Shown here: positions 7,961 through 15,626 of the stretch, piece after piece
How the letters are laid out: every line of letters begins with the position of its first letter
Position numbering within the stretch: position 1 is the first letter of the stretch
Origin: BOG-908 sp964247675
Lineage (GTDB): Bacteria; Pseudomonadota; Alphaproteobacteria; Acetobacterales; Acetobacteraceae
Assembly (NCBI GenBank): GCA_964247675.1
Contig: CAXTVW010000059.1
Coordinates: forward strand, 1 to 19,885
Length of the DNA stretch: 19,885 nucleotides
Direction of reading: 5' to 3'
Made by a program: the position numbers and the translations under genes
The notes under the pieces: generated by a model
What the model was told of the DNA's origin: nothing
Database searches by the model: none
The model's input: the letters and a program-made list of their open reading frames with translations, nothing else

Positions 7961-8443
7961 ATGATGCGGTTCGGGTTTATTCTGGTTGTCGGTTGCGTTG
8001 GCCTGCCTGGTCTGGCGGCGGCGCAGACGGACATGATGGCGATGTCGCATGACAGCGCGGCCAACCAGTTGGGTGTTCTGGAATACTGCCAGGCGCAGGG
8101 CTACACGGATGGCAGCGCGGTGGTGGCGCAGCAAGGGGTGATCTCGCGCATGCCGGCTTACGCCGGGTCCACGGCGGCGGCGGAGGCCACGGGCAAGACG
8201 GGGACGATCGCGGCGAACGGCCAGAGCGTTTCGCTGTCCGACATGGCATCGCGCGGGCATTCGACGGAGGCTTCGGTGTGTCAGCAGATGGCGGCGAATG
8301 TGAAGCAGGTTGCGGCGAGCAATGCGGCGGCGTTCGGGCCCGGCGGGGTGCCGCGGATGCCGAGTGGGATGCCGGCGATGCCGGCCATGCCTGGTGGAAT
8401 GCCTGCGATGCCTGCGATGCCGGGTGCGCCGCAGCCGCAGTGA
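7961..8443 (+). CDS. Small exported protein with Met-Pro-rich tail
   Basis: The protein has 160 residues from ATG 7961, with GGGAG four bases upstream. The N-terminus MMRFGFILVVGCVGLPGLAAAQ is a signal peptide, probably cut after AAA. The mature part has two cysteines, in EYCQAQGY and SVCQQMA, likely paired in the periplasm. Its centre is polar and alanine-rich. The last 30 residues are made of Met-Pro-Ala/Gly units (PSGMPAMPAMPGGMPAMP). I do not recognise a named family. The longer open frame from 7889 is rejected because it would hide the signal peptide. A secreted or periplasmic helper or structural protein is possible; the methionine-rich tail could bind copper, which is inference. Confidence 0.75.
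   Translation: MMRFGFILVVGCVGLPGLAAAQTDMMAMSHDSAANQLGVLEYCQAQGYTDGSAVVAQQGVISRMPAYAGSTAAAEATGKTGTIAANGQSVSLSDMASRGHSTEASVCQQMAANVKQVAASNAAAFGPGGVPRMPSGMPAMPAMPGGMPAMPAMPGAPQPQ
8357..8427 (+). repeat. Imperfect 9-bp tandem repeat encoding Met-Pro units
   Basis: Units of the form atgccggcg, atgccggcc, atgcctgcg and atgccgggt are repeated within the 3' end of the small exported protein gene. One 12-bp unit and third-position differences show it is an old or diverging array. Repeat number may vary between strains. Confidence 0.65.
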
Positions 8444-8730
8444 GGGGGTGCGGTTTCGGGCAGGTATAGAGGGCGTCTTCTTGTAAACCGGCGGCGCGAT
8501 TGGTGGGGCGTGAACGAATGTCCCACCAAGCGCACCAACAAGCCGTATTCAAGAGTGTGAGAGACGGCTGCATCACGGTCTGACACTGTCATTGCGGGTG
8601 CGCCTGTCGTCTGCGAGCGGCTCTCTTGGTGGTCGTTACTCTTTTTTCTTTCAATCGTGATGCTGACTGCGATTGTTGCTTTATCGGGTGCCCGAACAGC
8701 AGATATTCGTCAGGGCGCAAACGCATCCTT
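8444..8730. other. 287-bp convergent gap without the AT-rich repeat
   Basis: The two flanking genes converge here, yet none of the long repeat arms is present. The visible structure is an 8-bp inverted repeat at 8500-8529 and a T-rich stretch near 8640-8652. The DNA is less GC-rich than its surroundings. I saw no supportable gene. Confidence 0.5.
8500..8529. terminator. Inverted repeat, possible terminator
   Basis: TTGGTGGG (8500-8507) and CCCACCAA (8522-8529) are perfectly complementary around a 14-nt loop, 57 bases after the stop at 8443. No U run follows on either strand, so it would be a poor intrinsic terminator. It could equally be a protein-binding site. Confidence 0.3.
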
Positions 8731-9705
8731 CTACACGCCCGCGAGACGCAACGCGGCGCCGAGCATGTCGAACACGTCGAGGAGGCGGGCGACGTAGTGG
8801 TCGTGGACGGCGAAGCCTGGGGCGGCGGGGTTGAAGAACTGGCGTTCCAGGCCGGCAATGAGGCGGGTGAGGCGGCGCTGGTGCAGGCCCAGGGCGGTCT
8901 GGATCGGGTCCGAGACCACGCCGGCGAAGGCTGCGAAAGTGGTGGCGGCGAGCATCACCGTGCCGGTGGTCGCGGCAAGCAGGGCGGCCGAGGGGCCGGC
9001 GGGGAACAGGCTGTACCAGGCACCGCCGAGGGAGGCGCCGAGGGGAAAGGCGCTGATGGCGGTCTGGTGGGCCATCAGGCCGGCCAGAGCTGGGCCCAGG
9101 GTTGCGGCGCCTGGGGTGAGCTTGTTGAGCGTGAGGGCGCCGATGCTGAGGTTCATCAGGCCGGTGGTGATCTCGGCTGCGGCGGCGCGGGACAGGCCGT
9201 AGGTTTGCAGGGCTTCGGCGAGGCGGGCCTTGAAGGCTGGGTCGGCGCTGTGGGCGGTCAGGCTGGGGAGTGCTGCGGCGAGGGCGGACTGCAGTTCGGG
9301 GGTGGCGAGGATGGCGTCGGCGAGGGCGTCCCTGGTGCTTTCACGGCTGGGCTGGGCGTAGGGGAGCTCGAGGAGTTCGGTCTGGATGAGCCACTCAACC
9401 TGACGGGTGACGGCGGTGGGCAGGATGAGGGAGCGGTGGAGGCGGGTGGCGAGGTTTTTGGCGCCCAGCTTGCCGGCGGTGGCGGAGGTGAGGTGCAGGA
9501 CGATCTGGGGGGCAGCCAAAGTGAGGTTCAGGGGGGCCTTGAGGATGTCCCAGCCGAGGGCGGCCCGGTGGAGGGACAGGGTACCGGGGAGGGAGAAGTG
9601 GGCGGTCACGAAAGGGGCGACGCGGGCGCGGCGGTCGGCGAAGTAGATGCGGGCGCCTTGTTCCACGGCGCGTAGGGCGAGGTCTCGGTTCAGGGTTTCG
9701 GACAT
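8731..9705 (-). CDS. DUF6635-like membrane-associated protein
   Basis: The protein has 324 residues from ATG 9705. The opening block (IYFADRRARVAPFVTAHFS, then LHRAALGWDILKAPLNL) and the middle block (RQVEWLIQTELLELPYAQ) match what I recall of DUF6635, a family of unknown function in alphaproteobacteria. Two hydrophobic stretches occur in the C-terminal half (around TTGLMNLSIGALTL and SAALLAATTGTVMLAATTFAAFAGVV), so it is probably membrane-embedded or membrane-bound. The C-terminus (VHDHYVARLLDVFDMLGAA) is helical. A GTG at 9723 would add six residues but has no better ribosome site. No catalytic motif is visible. The gene stands alone between a convergent and a divergent neighbour. The family name is from memory and should be read as probable. 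Confidence 0.7.
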   Translation of the reverse strand: MSETLNRDLALRAVEQGARIYFADRRARVAPFVTAHFSLPGTLSLHRAALGWDILKAPLNLTLAAPQIVLHLTSATAGKLGAKNLATRLHRSLILPTAVTRQVEWLIQTELLELPYAQPSRESTRDALADAILATPELQSALAAALPSLTAHSADPAFKARLAEALQTYGLSRAAAAEITTGLMNLSIGALTLNKLTPGAATLGPALAGLMAHQTAISAFPLGASLGGAWYSLFPAGPSAALLAATTGTVMLAATTFAAFAGVVSDPIQTALGLHQRRLTRLIAGLERQFFNPAAPGFAVHDHYVARLLDVFDMLGAALRLAGV

Positions 9706-9800
9706 TCGGGGCTCACGGGGCACGAGGAAGAAAGAAGGTTAACTGCCGTGCGCGGCCGTGTTCCGATCGGGCGAAGCTGTTTCGTCCGGACGGGCAGGCC

Positions 9801-9865
9801 GATGCAAATGCGGGGAGATAAAAGTTTTTTGGTCCTTTTTTTCAAAAAAGGACTGCTTGCTTTCT
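9801..9865. repeat. Right-type repeat arm in a divergent promoter region
   Basis: An intact ggtcc/ggactgc arm (9819-9865) is preceded by the inner motif gatgcaaatgcggggag (9801-9817), which also precedes the arms at 12176 and 13848. A possible worn left end lies at 9724-9736 (aggaagaaagaag). The arm ends about 30 bases before the GTG start of the flavoprotein, an unusual place for a terminator-like sequence. Confidence 0.75.
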
Positions 9866-9894
9866 TGCTTTTCCCACGTCACCTCAAGCGCATC

Positions 9895-11067
9895 GTGGAA
9901 AAATGTGACGTCCTGATCATAGGCGCCGGCGCGGCCGGGCTGATGTGCGCGATGACGGCGGCGCGCAGGGGGCGGCGCGTGCTGGTGGTGGACCATGCCA
10001 GGCAGGCGGGCGAGAAGATACTGATCTCCGGCGGCGGGCGCTGCAACTTTACCAATATGGGGTGCGTGGCGGAGCGGTTCTTTTCGGAGAACACGCATTT
10101 CGCGCGGTCGGCGCTGGCGCGGTATACGCCGCGGGATTTTCTGGATCTGGTGGAGAAGCATCGGATCGCCTGGCACGAGAAGACGCTGGGACAGCTGTTC
10201 TGCGACGGGTCGGCGCGGCAGATCGTGGGGATGCTGCTGGCGGAGTGCGCGGCCGCGGGCGCAATTGTGCGGCTGGGGGAGCGGGTGGGAGAGGTGTCGC
10301 ATTCGGGGCGGTTCCGGGTGGGGCTGGGGGGCGGGGTGGTGGAGGCGGAGTCGCTGGTGCTGGCGAGCGGGGGGTTGTCGATACCGAAGATCGGGGCTTC
10401 GGGGCTGGCGTATCGGGTGGCGCAGCAGTTCGGGCTGGCGATGGTGGCACCGCGGCCTGGTTTGGTGCCGGTGACGCTGGCGGAGGAGGCGCTTGGGCGG
10501 CTGGGTGGGCTGGCTGGGGTCTCCGCGGTGGTGGAGGTGGAATGTGGGGGCGTGCGGTTCCGCGAGGGGATGGTGGTGACGCATCGGGGGTTGTCGGGGC
10601 CGGCGATCCTGCAGGTGAGCTCGGCCTGGCGGGAGGGGCAGGTGGTGGAGATCGACCTGGTGCCGGGGGCGGCGGAGGGGTTCCTGCGGGCGGGCAAGCG
10701 GGCGCGGCCGAAGGCGGGGTTGCGGGCGCTGCTGGGAGAGGTGTTGCCGCAGCGCCTGGCGGATGTGTTCTTGCCGGCGGCGCGGGCGAGCGGGCCGGTG
10801 GGGGAGATTGCGGACCGGGAGCTGCAGGCGCTGGAGGCGGGGTTACGAGGCTGGCGGCTGTGCCCGTCCGGGACGGAGGGCTATGCCAAGGCGGAGGTGA
10901 CGCTGGGCGGGATCTCGACGCGGGCGCTTTCCCAGAAGAGCATGGAGGCGCGCGCGGTGCCTGGGCTGTTTGCGGTGGGCGAGGCGGTGGATGTGACCGG
11001 GTGGCTGGGCGGGTATAATTTCCAATGGGCCTGGGCGAGCGGGTTCGTGGCCGGCGAGGCGGCTTGA
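9895..11067 (+). CDS. BaiN/HI0933-type NAD(P)/FAD-dependent oxidoreductase
   Basis: The protein has 390 residues from GTG 9895, which places the dinucleotide fold at the usual spot near the N-terminus (CDVLIIGAGAAGLMCA, GxGxxG at 10-15). Family landmarks are GEKILISGGGRCNFTN, a LASGGLSIPKIGASG block, VVTHRGLSGPAIL, AEVTLGGIS and the closing FAVGEAVDVTGWLGGYNFQWAWASGFVAG, which binds FAD. Length and motif order match the HI0933/BaiN flavoprotein family, whose physiological substrates are mostly unknown; the bile-acid role of BaiN should not be carried over. The open frame continues upstream through the repeat arm, but those codons are repeat-derived and are not used. Its TGA overlaps the TTG start of the next gene, so the two are translated together. 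Confidence 0.85.
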   Translation: MEKCDVLIIGAGAAGLMCAMTAARRGRRVLVVDHARQAGEKILISGGGRCNFTNMGCVAERFFSENTHFARSALARYTPRDFLDLVEKHRIAWHEKTLGQLFCDGSARQIVGMLLAECAAAGAIVRLGERVGEVSHSGRFRVGLGGGVVEAESLVLASGGLSIPKIGASGLAYRVAQQFGLAMVAPRPGLVPVTLAEEALGRLGGLAGVSAVVEVECGGVRFREGMVVTHRGLSGPAILQVSSAWREGQVVEIDLVPGAAEGFLRAGKRARPKAGLRALLGEVLPQRLADVFLPAARASGPVGEIADRELQALEAGLRGWRLCPSGTEGYAKAEVTLGGISTRALSQKSMEARAVPGLFAVGEAVDVTGWLGGYNFQWAWASGFVAGEAA

Positions 11068-12089
11068 GCGCGCCGCGGGTCAGCGTGTTGATGACGACAC
11101 GTAATGGCGCGGCTTGGATCGGGGCTGCCCTGGACAGCGTGCTGGGGCAGAGCTTTGGCGATTTCGAACTGGTTGTGGTGGATGACGCGTCGAGCGACGT
11201 GACGCCGGCGATACTCGCTGCGGTGCCCGACAAGCGGCTTCGGGTGATACGCAACGAAGTTTGCCGGGGGATTGCGGGAGCGCGGAACGTGGGGCTGGCG
11301 GCATGCGCGGGCGACTACGTGGCGATGCTGGACCACGACGATGTGAGCCTGCCCGAACGGCTGGCGCGGCAGGTGGCGTATCTGGATGGGCACTCGCAGG
11401 TGGTGCTGGTGGGCACGGCGGTGGAGATCCTGCGCGACGGCGTGGCGAGCGACCCGGGCCAGGTGGCGCAGGTGAGCCCGGCGGGGATGCGGATGCTGCT
11501 GCATCTGGGCAATCCGCTGACGTGGTCCTCGGTGATGTTCCGCCGGCGTGCGCTGCAGTTGGTGGCGGAGGATAAGGCGGTGCTGCGGGAGGCGGCGGTG
11601 CCGGCGGATGATTTCGACCTGTACCATCGGTTGCTGGCGCACGGCGAGGCGGCGCGGCTGGACGGCGTGCTGACGCAATACCGGTGGCACAGCAGCAATA
11701 CGACCTATCGCATGGCGGGCCAGATGGCGGACCGGGCGACGGCGGTTTTGAGCCGGGCTTACGCGCCCTGGTTCGGGGCAGAGGCGGACGGTGCGGCGCG
11801 GCTGGTGGTGCGCCATCTTAGCGATCGCCTGCCGGTGGCAGATGCGGTGACGCTGGACCGGTTGTTCGCGATCATCGCGCGCGTGGAGGCAGAGTCTTCC
11901 GGGCGGGAATGCGCGGCGCTGGGGGCGGCGCTGCGATGGCGGCTGCTGCGGGCGGCGATGCGGGAGGGCCGGCCGGGGGTGGTGAGGGGGCGTTGGGGGG
12001 AGATGGCCTGGACGCTGGATGGGGTGGCGAGTTTGGCGGTGGGGGTTGGGCGGAGCTTGGGCAGAAGCAAGAAAGGCCTTCTTTTTTGA
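11064..12089 (+). CDS. Family 2 glycosyltransferase
   Basis: The protein has 341 residues from TTG 11064, which overlaps the preceding TGA as TTGA. The fold begins at once (PRVSVLMTTRNGAAWIGAALDSVLGQ), so a later start is unlikely. GT-A features are FELVVVDDASSD (nucleotide site), AGARNVGLAACAGDYVAMLDHDD with the metal-binding DHDD at 90-93, and ADDFDLYHRLL, which holds the likely catalytic acid. The enzyme should transfer a sugar from a nucleotide donor to a lipid-linked or polysaccharide acceptor on the cytoplasmic face of the membrane. Donor and acceptor cannot be read. The last eight residues (SKKGLLF and the residue before) and the TGA stop come from the left arm of the downstream repeat, so the C-terminus was probably rewritten when the element arrived. 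Confidence 0.87.
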   Translation: MSAPRVSVLMTTRNGAAWIGAALDSVLGQSFGDFELVVVDDASSDVTPAILAAVPDKRLRVIRNEVCRGIAGARNVGLAACAGDYVAMLDHDDVSLPERLARQVAYLDGHSQVVLVGTAVEILRDGVASDPGQVAQVSPAGMRMLLHLGNPLTWSSVMFRRRALQLVAEDKAVLREAAVPADDFDLYHRLLAHGEAARLDGVLTQYRWHSSNTTYRMAGQMADRATAVLSRAYAPWFGAEADGAARLVVRHLSDRLPVADAVTLDRLFAIIARVEAESSGRECAALGAALRWRLLRAAMREGRPGVVRGRWGEMAWTLDGVASLAVGVGRSLGRSKKGLLF

Positions 12090-12225
12090 AAAAAAGAAGC
12101 AAAAAACTTTTACTTCCCCGACGTTGCGGCGCCGCGGATGTTTTCTGGAGCGGCCGGCTGATGCAAATGCGGTGTAGTAAAAGTTTTTTGGTCCTTTTTT
12201 TCCAAAAAAGGACTGCTTGCTTCCT
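12067..12225. repeat. Composite inverted-repeat element after the glycosyltransferase
   Basis: The left arm 12067-12115 has the gaaggcc-type stem and the right arm 12176-12225 the ggtcc type. The interior contains GCGGCGCCGC (perfect palindrome, 12126-12135) and the inner motif atgcaaatgcgg (12161-12172). The stop codon of the glycosyltransferase (12087-12089) lies inside the left arm. Both flanking genes run rightward, so only the left one ends here. Confidence 0.87.
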
Positions 12226-12249
12226 AGCCGCACCGGCCGCGCAAACCAT

Positions 12250-12290
12250 TGTAAGATATGTATTTTATATCGTTTGACGACGCTTGATTT
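12250..12290 (+). promoter_or_regulatory. AT-rich candidate promoter of the secreted repeat protein
   Basis: Between the repeat element and ATG 12348 there is an isolated AT-rich stretch (ttgtaagatatgtatttta followed by tatcgtttgacg) in otherwise GC-rich DNA. Several overlapping TATAT-like hexamers are present, but no clean -35/-10 pair with standard spacing. It is the likely promoter region by position and composition only. Confidence 0.35.
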
Positions 12291-12347
12291 GACGGGCGCG
12301 CGGGCTTGCAGGCCTGGTTCGGGGCAGAAACAGTCCGGAGCCGACAG

Positions 12348-13688
12348 ATGCATTCGATCGAACGAGACATGAGGCGGGTATCGTGTGCCCTGCTTGCGCT
12401 GCTGTTCTGTTCGCCTGCCGGGGCTGCGGCGTTGCGGCCCGTGCATCGCTTCGTGAACACCGGCAGCAGCACGGCAAGCCATTACGCCCTCGGCAGCGCG
12501 CCGTCGGCCGAACTGGTGCAGGCGTCGGACGGCAATTTCTACGGCACGACCACCTACGGTGGCAGCGGGGCTTGTGTCGGCCTCGGCGGCGCCGTGCAGG
12601 GTTGCGGAACAGTGTTCCGCATGACGCTGAAGGGCGTGGTGACTGCGTTATACTCTTTCCCCTACGACGCCGGCACGGGCAGCGCGGCGGATGGCGCCTA
12701 CCCGACCGCCGGGCTGATCCAGGGCAAGGACGGCTACCTCTACGGCGTGGCGCAGGATGGCGGCAAACGCGGGTGCAACGGCGCGCTGGGCTGCGGCACG
12801 CTGTTCCGCATCTCCACCGCCGGCGTATTCACGCTTCTGCACCAGTTCTGCAACGGGGATGGGTGCCCGAACCCTTCCGAAGGCGGCCGGCCGATGGCGC
12901 ACCTCGTCCAGAAGCCGGGCGGCGCGCTGTGCGGTACCACGGCCGAGGGCGGATTCGGGAACCAGGGCACGGTGTTCTGCGCGCCTACTGGCGGCGCCGT
13001 GACCACGCTCTATGCGTTCCAATACGAAAACGGCACGGACGGCTCTGACCCTGTTGCTGCCTTGCTGGTCGGGCATGACGGTCAGACGCTTTATGGCACC
13101 ACGGCATCCGGCGGCGCGAACGGTGGCGCCTCCGGCGGCGGCACGGTGTTTGCGCTGAAGGGGACGACGATGACCGTCCTGCACGCCTTCGACAACGACG
13201 AAAGCAGCACGCCGGGGACCTACTACAACCCGAAAGGCGCACTCATCGCCGGCGCGGATGGCAAGCTGTATGGGACGACGGAAGCCGGCGGTAGCGGCGG
13301 CGGCTGCATCTTCTCGATCAACACGGACGGCACTGGCTTCGCCGTTAATTACGACTTCGACGCAGATGCCTCCTCCAATGCTCCCGGTTTTCCGGTCGCA
13401 GGCCTGGTTTTGGCACGCGACGGCATGATGTACGGTACCACGCTGTTCGGATCCCTCGAGCAGACCTACGGCCTCGATAGCGGCATCGTCTTCCGATATG
13501 ACCCGGCGACGGGCGCCTTCAAGAAACTGGCGGATTTCAACGGCACGGTCGGTGCGATGCCGTACGCAGCGCTGATCGAAGCTACGAACAACTACCTTTA
13601 CGGCACAGCGACGCTCTACGGCGGCAGCAACGGTCGTGGAACCGATGCGGGAACGGTGGTGTTTCTGGCACCTGCGTTGACGAAGTGA
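12348..13688 (+). CDS. Secreted protein of seven TIGR03803-like repeats
   Basis: The protein has 446 residues from ATG 12348, supported by GGAG seven bases upstream; ATG 12369 would also leave the signal peptide intact. The signal is MRRVSCALLALLFCSPAGAAA. The mature part is seven copies of a unit of about 50-60 residues of the form PxAxLxxxxDGxLYGTTxxGG...GTVFxxxxxGxxTxLYxF, the pattern of the TIGR03803 (Gloeo/Verruco) repeat. Such units probably form propeller blades, and seven fits a seven-bladed ring. Cysteines are concentrated in the first three units and probably form disulfides. No enzymatic residue stands out. A secreted or surface-bound scaffold or carbohydrate-binding role is possible. 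Its base composition is less G-skewed than the genes to its left. Confidence 0.8.
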   Translation: MHSIERDMRRVSCALLALLFCSPAGAAALRPVHRFVNTGSSTASHYALGSAPSAELVQASDGNFYGTTTYGGSGACVGLGGAVQGCGTVFRMTLKGVVTALYSFPYDAGTGSAADGAYPTAGLIQGKDGYLYGVAQDGGKRGCNGALGCGTLFRISTAGVFTLLHQFCNGDGCPNPSEGGRPMAHLVQKPGGALCGTTAEGGFGNQGTVFCAPTGGAVTTLYAFQYENGTDGSDPVAALLVGHDGQTLYGTTASGGANGGASGGGTVFALKGTTMTVLHAFDNDESSTPGTYYNPKGALIAGADGKLYGTTEAGGSGGGCIFSINTDGTGFAVNYDFDADASSNAPGFPVAGLVLARDGMMYGTTLFGSLEQTYGLDSGIVFRYDPATGAFKKLADFNGTVGAMPYAALIEATNNYLYGTATLYGGSNGRGTDAGTVVFLAPALTK

Positions 13689-13713
13689 TGCGTTGCTGCT
13701 TGGGGACAGGACA

Positions 13714-13898
13714 GTAAGGAAGGCCTTCTTTTTCGAGAAAAAGAAGCAAAAAGCTTTTGTCTGTGCTGTCGCGGCGTGTTGAAGCATGCGTGTCGCTATC
13801 CCGTTCGTGTTTGTGCGAGGGCACACGCGCGACGCAAATGCGGGGAAGTAAAAGTTTTTTGGTCCTTTTTTTCAAAAAAGGACTGCTTGCTTTCTTTC
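13714..13898. repeat. Composite inverted-repeat element between convergent genes
   Basis: The left arm 13714-13760 is gaaggcc type with a C..G replacement next to the loop (ttcgag). The right arm 13848-13898 is ggtcc type and is preceded by acgcaaatgcggggaag. The TetR stop (13898-13900) touches the right arm, and the secreted-protein stop (13688) is 25 bases before the left arm. A bidirectional terminator role fits well here. Confidence 0.87.
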
Positions 13899-14533
13899 TA
13901 CGTCGCCGTATCGCGCAGCATGCTCACTGCTTCGTTTCTTTCCTGATCCGGCAGGAAACCAAGCAGCAGCGTCAAGGCCACGATTCGTGCTTGTTGGCCC
14001 AATTGCACGTCCGGTATCTCGCCCGCGGTCCAGAACGACAGCACGCCGCGAAATGCCAGCGCGAGCTGTTGCGGCAACATCGTGCAGGCGAGTGCCGCCT
14101 GGGATGGCTCCAGCCCTTCGCCGTCGGCCAGCGCGGCCGCCCAGAGCGCCCGGGACCGTGCGGCCACGTCCGCCGGTTCCTGGGTGGGGGCGCCGAGCGC
14201 GGCCATGACGGCCCGGTTGACAGCGGGCGCCTCCAGCATCACCGCCGTCGCGATATCCATCGCGCCGAGCACGCGGGTGACGGCGCCGCCGGCCGGTGCG
14301 GCCTCGGCGAAGCGGGCGTTCATCCGGCCGATGCGCTCGGCCGACAGGGCGTGGACGATGGCGGCCTTGCTGCCGAACTGGTTGAACGGGGTGGCGAAGC
14401 TGAGCTCCGCGGCGGCGGCCAGGTCGCGCATCGAGAAGTCGCCGCCCGCGGCCAGCAGGCGCTCGGCCGCGGCCAGCACCCGGGCGCGCGTGGGCTCCGG
14501 GGTGGGCGGCGCTTCTGTCTTGTTTCTCGGCAT
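13898..14533 (-). CDS. TetR-family transcriptional regulator
   Basis: The protein has 211 residues. The N-terminal DNA-binding domain is clear: TRARVLAAAERLLAAGGDFSMRDLAAAAELSFATPFNQFGSKAAIVHAL, with the helix-turn-helix at about residues 35-55. The recognition helix has FNQFGSK where the family usually has Y-HF-SK. The C-terminal half is helical and alanine-rich and should bind an inducer and form dimers. It is transcribed away from an SDR gene, with 50 bases between the two start codons holding a perfect 14-bp palindrome. The standard model is that it represses both itself and the SDR gene until its ligand binds. The ligand is unknown but may be a substrate or product of the SDR. Confidence 0.9.
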   Translation of the reverse strand: MPRNKTEAPPTPEPTRARVLAAAERLLAAGGDFSMRDLAAAAELSFATPFNQFGSKAAIVHALSAERIGRMNARFAEAAPAGGAVTRVLGAMDIATAVMLEAPAVNRAVMAALGAPTQEPADVAARSRALWAAALADGEGLEPSQAALACTMLPQQLALAFRGVLSFWTAGEIPDVQLGQQARIVALTLLLGFLPDQERNEAVSMLRDTAT

Positions 14534-14541
14534 CGTCGGAT

Positions 14542-14555
14542 TATATCATGATATA
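14542..14555. promoter_or_regulatory. Probable TetR operator in the divergent promoter
   Basis: TATATCATGATATA is a perfect 14-bp palindrome centred between the TetR start (14533) and the SDR start (14584). It also contains -10-like sequence on both strands, so a bound repressor would block both promoters. The position and symmetry are typical of TetR autoregulatory sites. Confidence 0.7.
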
Positions 14556-14583
14556 GTTCACGCACAACGCCCGGGGTTTCTCC

Positions 14584-15429
14584 ATGATCACTGCTTCCGG
14601 CAAGACTTTCCTCATCACCGGCGTGAGCACGGGGCTTGGCCGCGCCTTTGCTGCCGCGGCACTCGGGGCAGGGCACCGCGTCATCGGCACGGTGCGCAAT
14701 GCCGACGACGCGGCGCGTTTCGCGGCGCAGGCACCGGACCGGGCGTGCCCGCTTACACTCGACGTCACCGATTATGCCGCCATTCCGGCAGCCATCGCCG
14801 GAGCGCAGGCCTCGAGCGGACCGGTCGATGTGCTCGTCAACAACGCCGGTTACGGGCATGAGGGCGTGCTGGAGGAGTCGTCGATCGACGATCTGCAGCG
14901 GCAGTTTGCCGCCAACGTCTTTGGCCCGGTGGCGATGATCAAGGCGGTTCTGCCGGGCATGCGCGCGCGGCGGCGCGGGCACATCGTCAACGTCACGTCG
15001 ATGGGCGGCTTCATCACCATGCCCGGCATCAGTTTCTACTGCGGCAGCAAGTTCGCTCTGGAAGGCATCTCGGAAGCCTTGGGCAAGGAGGTGGCGGCGT
15101 TCGGAATCCGGGTCACGGCGCTGGCGCCCGGGCAGTTCCGCACCGATTGGGCCGGCCGTTCGATGGACCGCACGCCGCGCAGCATCTCCGATTACGACGC
15201 CGTCATGAACCCGCTGCGTGATGCGCGGCGCGCCAAGAGCGGTAAACAGTCTGGCGATCCGGACAAGGCCGCCGCGGCGTTGCTGGCGATCGTGGAGTCG
15301 GGAGAGCCACCGGCGCGGTTGTTCCTTGGGGAGGACGCGCTTGGCCTGGTCGAGCAGAAGCTGGGGCAGATGAGCGCGGAGATGCTGGCTTGGGAGTCGC
15401 TGTCCCGCTCTACGAGCTTTGCAGCGTAG
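14584..15429 (+). CDS. Short-chain dehydrogenase/reductase
   Basis: The protein has 281 residues and is a classical SDR. The cofactor motif TGVSTGLG lies at 12-19, DVTD follows the fourth strand, NNAG is at 86-89, the catalytic serine is in NVTSMGG (Ser139), and Tyr152 and Lys156 form YCGSK. Arg38 after the second strand (GTVRNADDAARF) suggests NADP(H). Length and the C-terminal section fit the oxidoreductase subgroup often found beside a regulator and annotated only as SDR. The enzyme should reduce or oxidise a carbonyl/alcohol group on a small molecule in the cytoplasm. It is divergent from a TetR regulator that probably controls it. The stop is 11 bases before the next repeat element. Confidence 0.9.
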   Translation: MITASGKTFLITGVSTGLGRAFAAAALGAGHRVIGTVRNADDAARFAAQAPDRACPLTLDVTDYAAIPAAIAGAQASSGPVDVLVNNAGYGHEGVLEESSIDDLQRQFAANVFGPVAMIKAVLPGMRARRRGHIVNVTSMGGFITMPGISFYCGSKFALEGISEALGKEVAAFGIRVTALAPGQFRTDWAGRSMDRTPRSISDYDAVMNPLRDARRAKSGKQSGDPDKAAAALLAIVESGEPPARLFLGEDALGLVEQKLGQMSAEMLAWESLSRSTSFAA

Positions 15430-15440
15430 GAGATCAGGCA

Positions 15441-15598
15441 GGAAGAAAGCAGTCCTTTTTTGAAAAAAAGGACCAAAAAACTTTGTTCCGTTCGCATTTG
15501 CGGCAGGCGGTTTTTTCTGGATGGACACGGGCGCTGTGAATGTGGAGGAGCAAGAGTTTTTTGCTTCTTCTTTCGAAAAAGAAGGCCTTTCTTCCTTG
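15441..15598. repeat. Composite inverted-repeat element after the SDR gene
   Basis: The left arm 15441-15488 is of the agtcc type and is followed by ccgttcgcatttgcgg, the inverse of the inner motif seen beside right arms elsewhere. The right arm 15549-15598 is gcttc/gaaggcc type with a TTCG-containing loop. Stem types are swapped relative to the elements at 12067 and 13714. Both flanking genes run rightward. Confidence 0.87.
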
Positions 15599-15626
15599 CC
15601 GCCTCTGACCGCACACACACGGATGC

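Noticed and set aside
8281..8592. 103-codon minus-strand frame in the convergent gap
   Set aside because: It overlaps the 3' end of the small exported protein and has no ribosome site or recognisable domain. A remnant of a mobile element was considered but could not be supported.
10881..12482. 533-codon minus-strand open frame opposite the glycosyltransferase
   Set aside because: The product is rich in Arg, His, Pro and Gln, typical of an antisense frame, and it runs through both repeat arms. The plus-strand genes carry conserved motifs.
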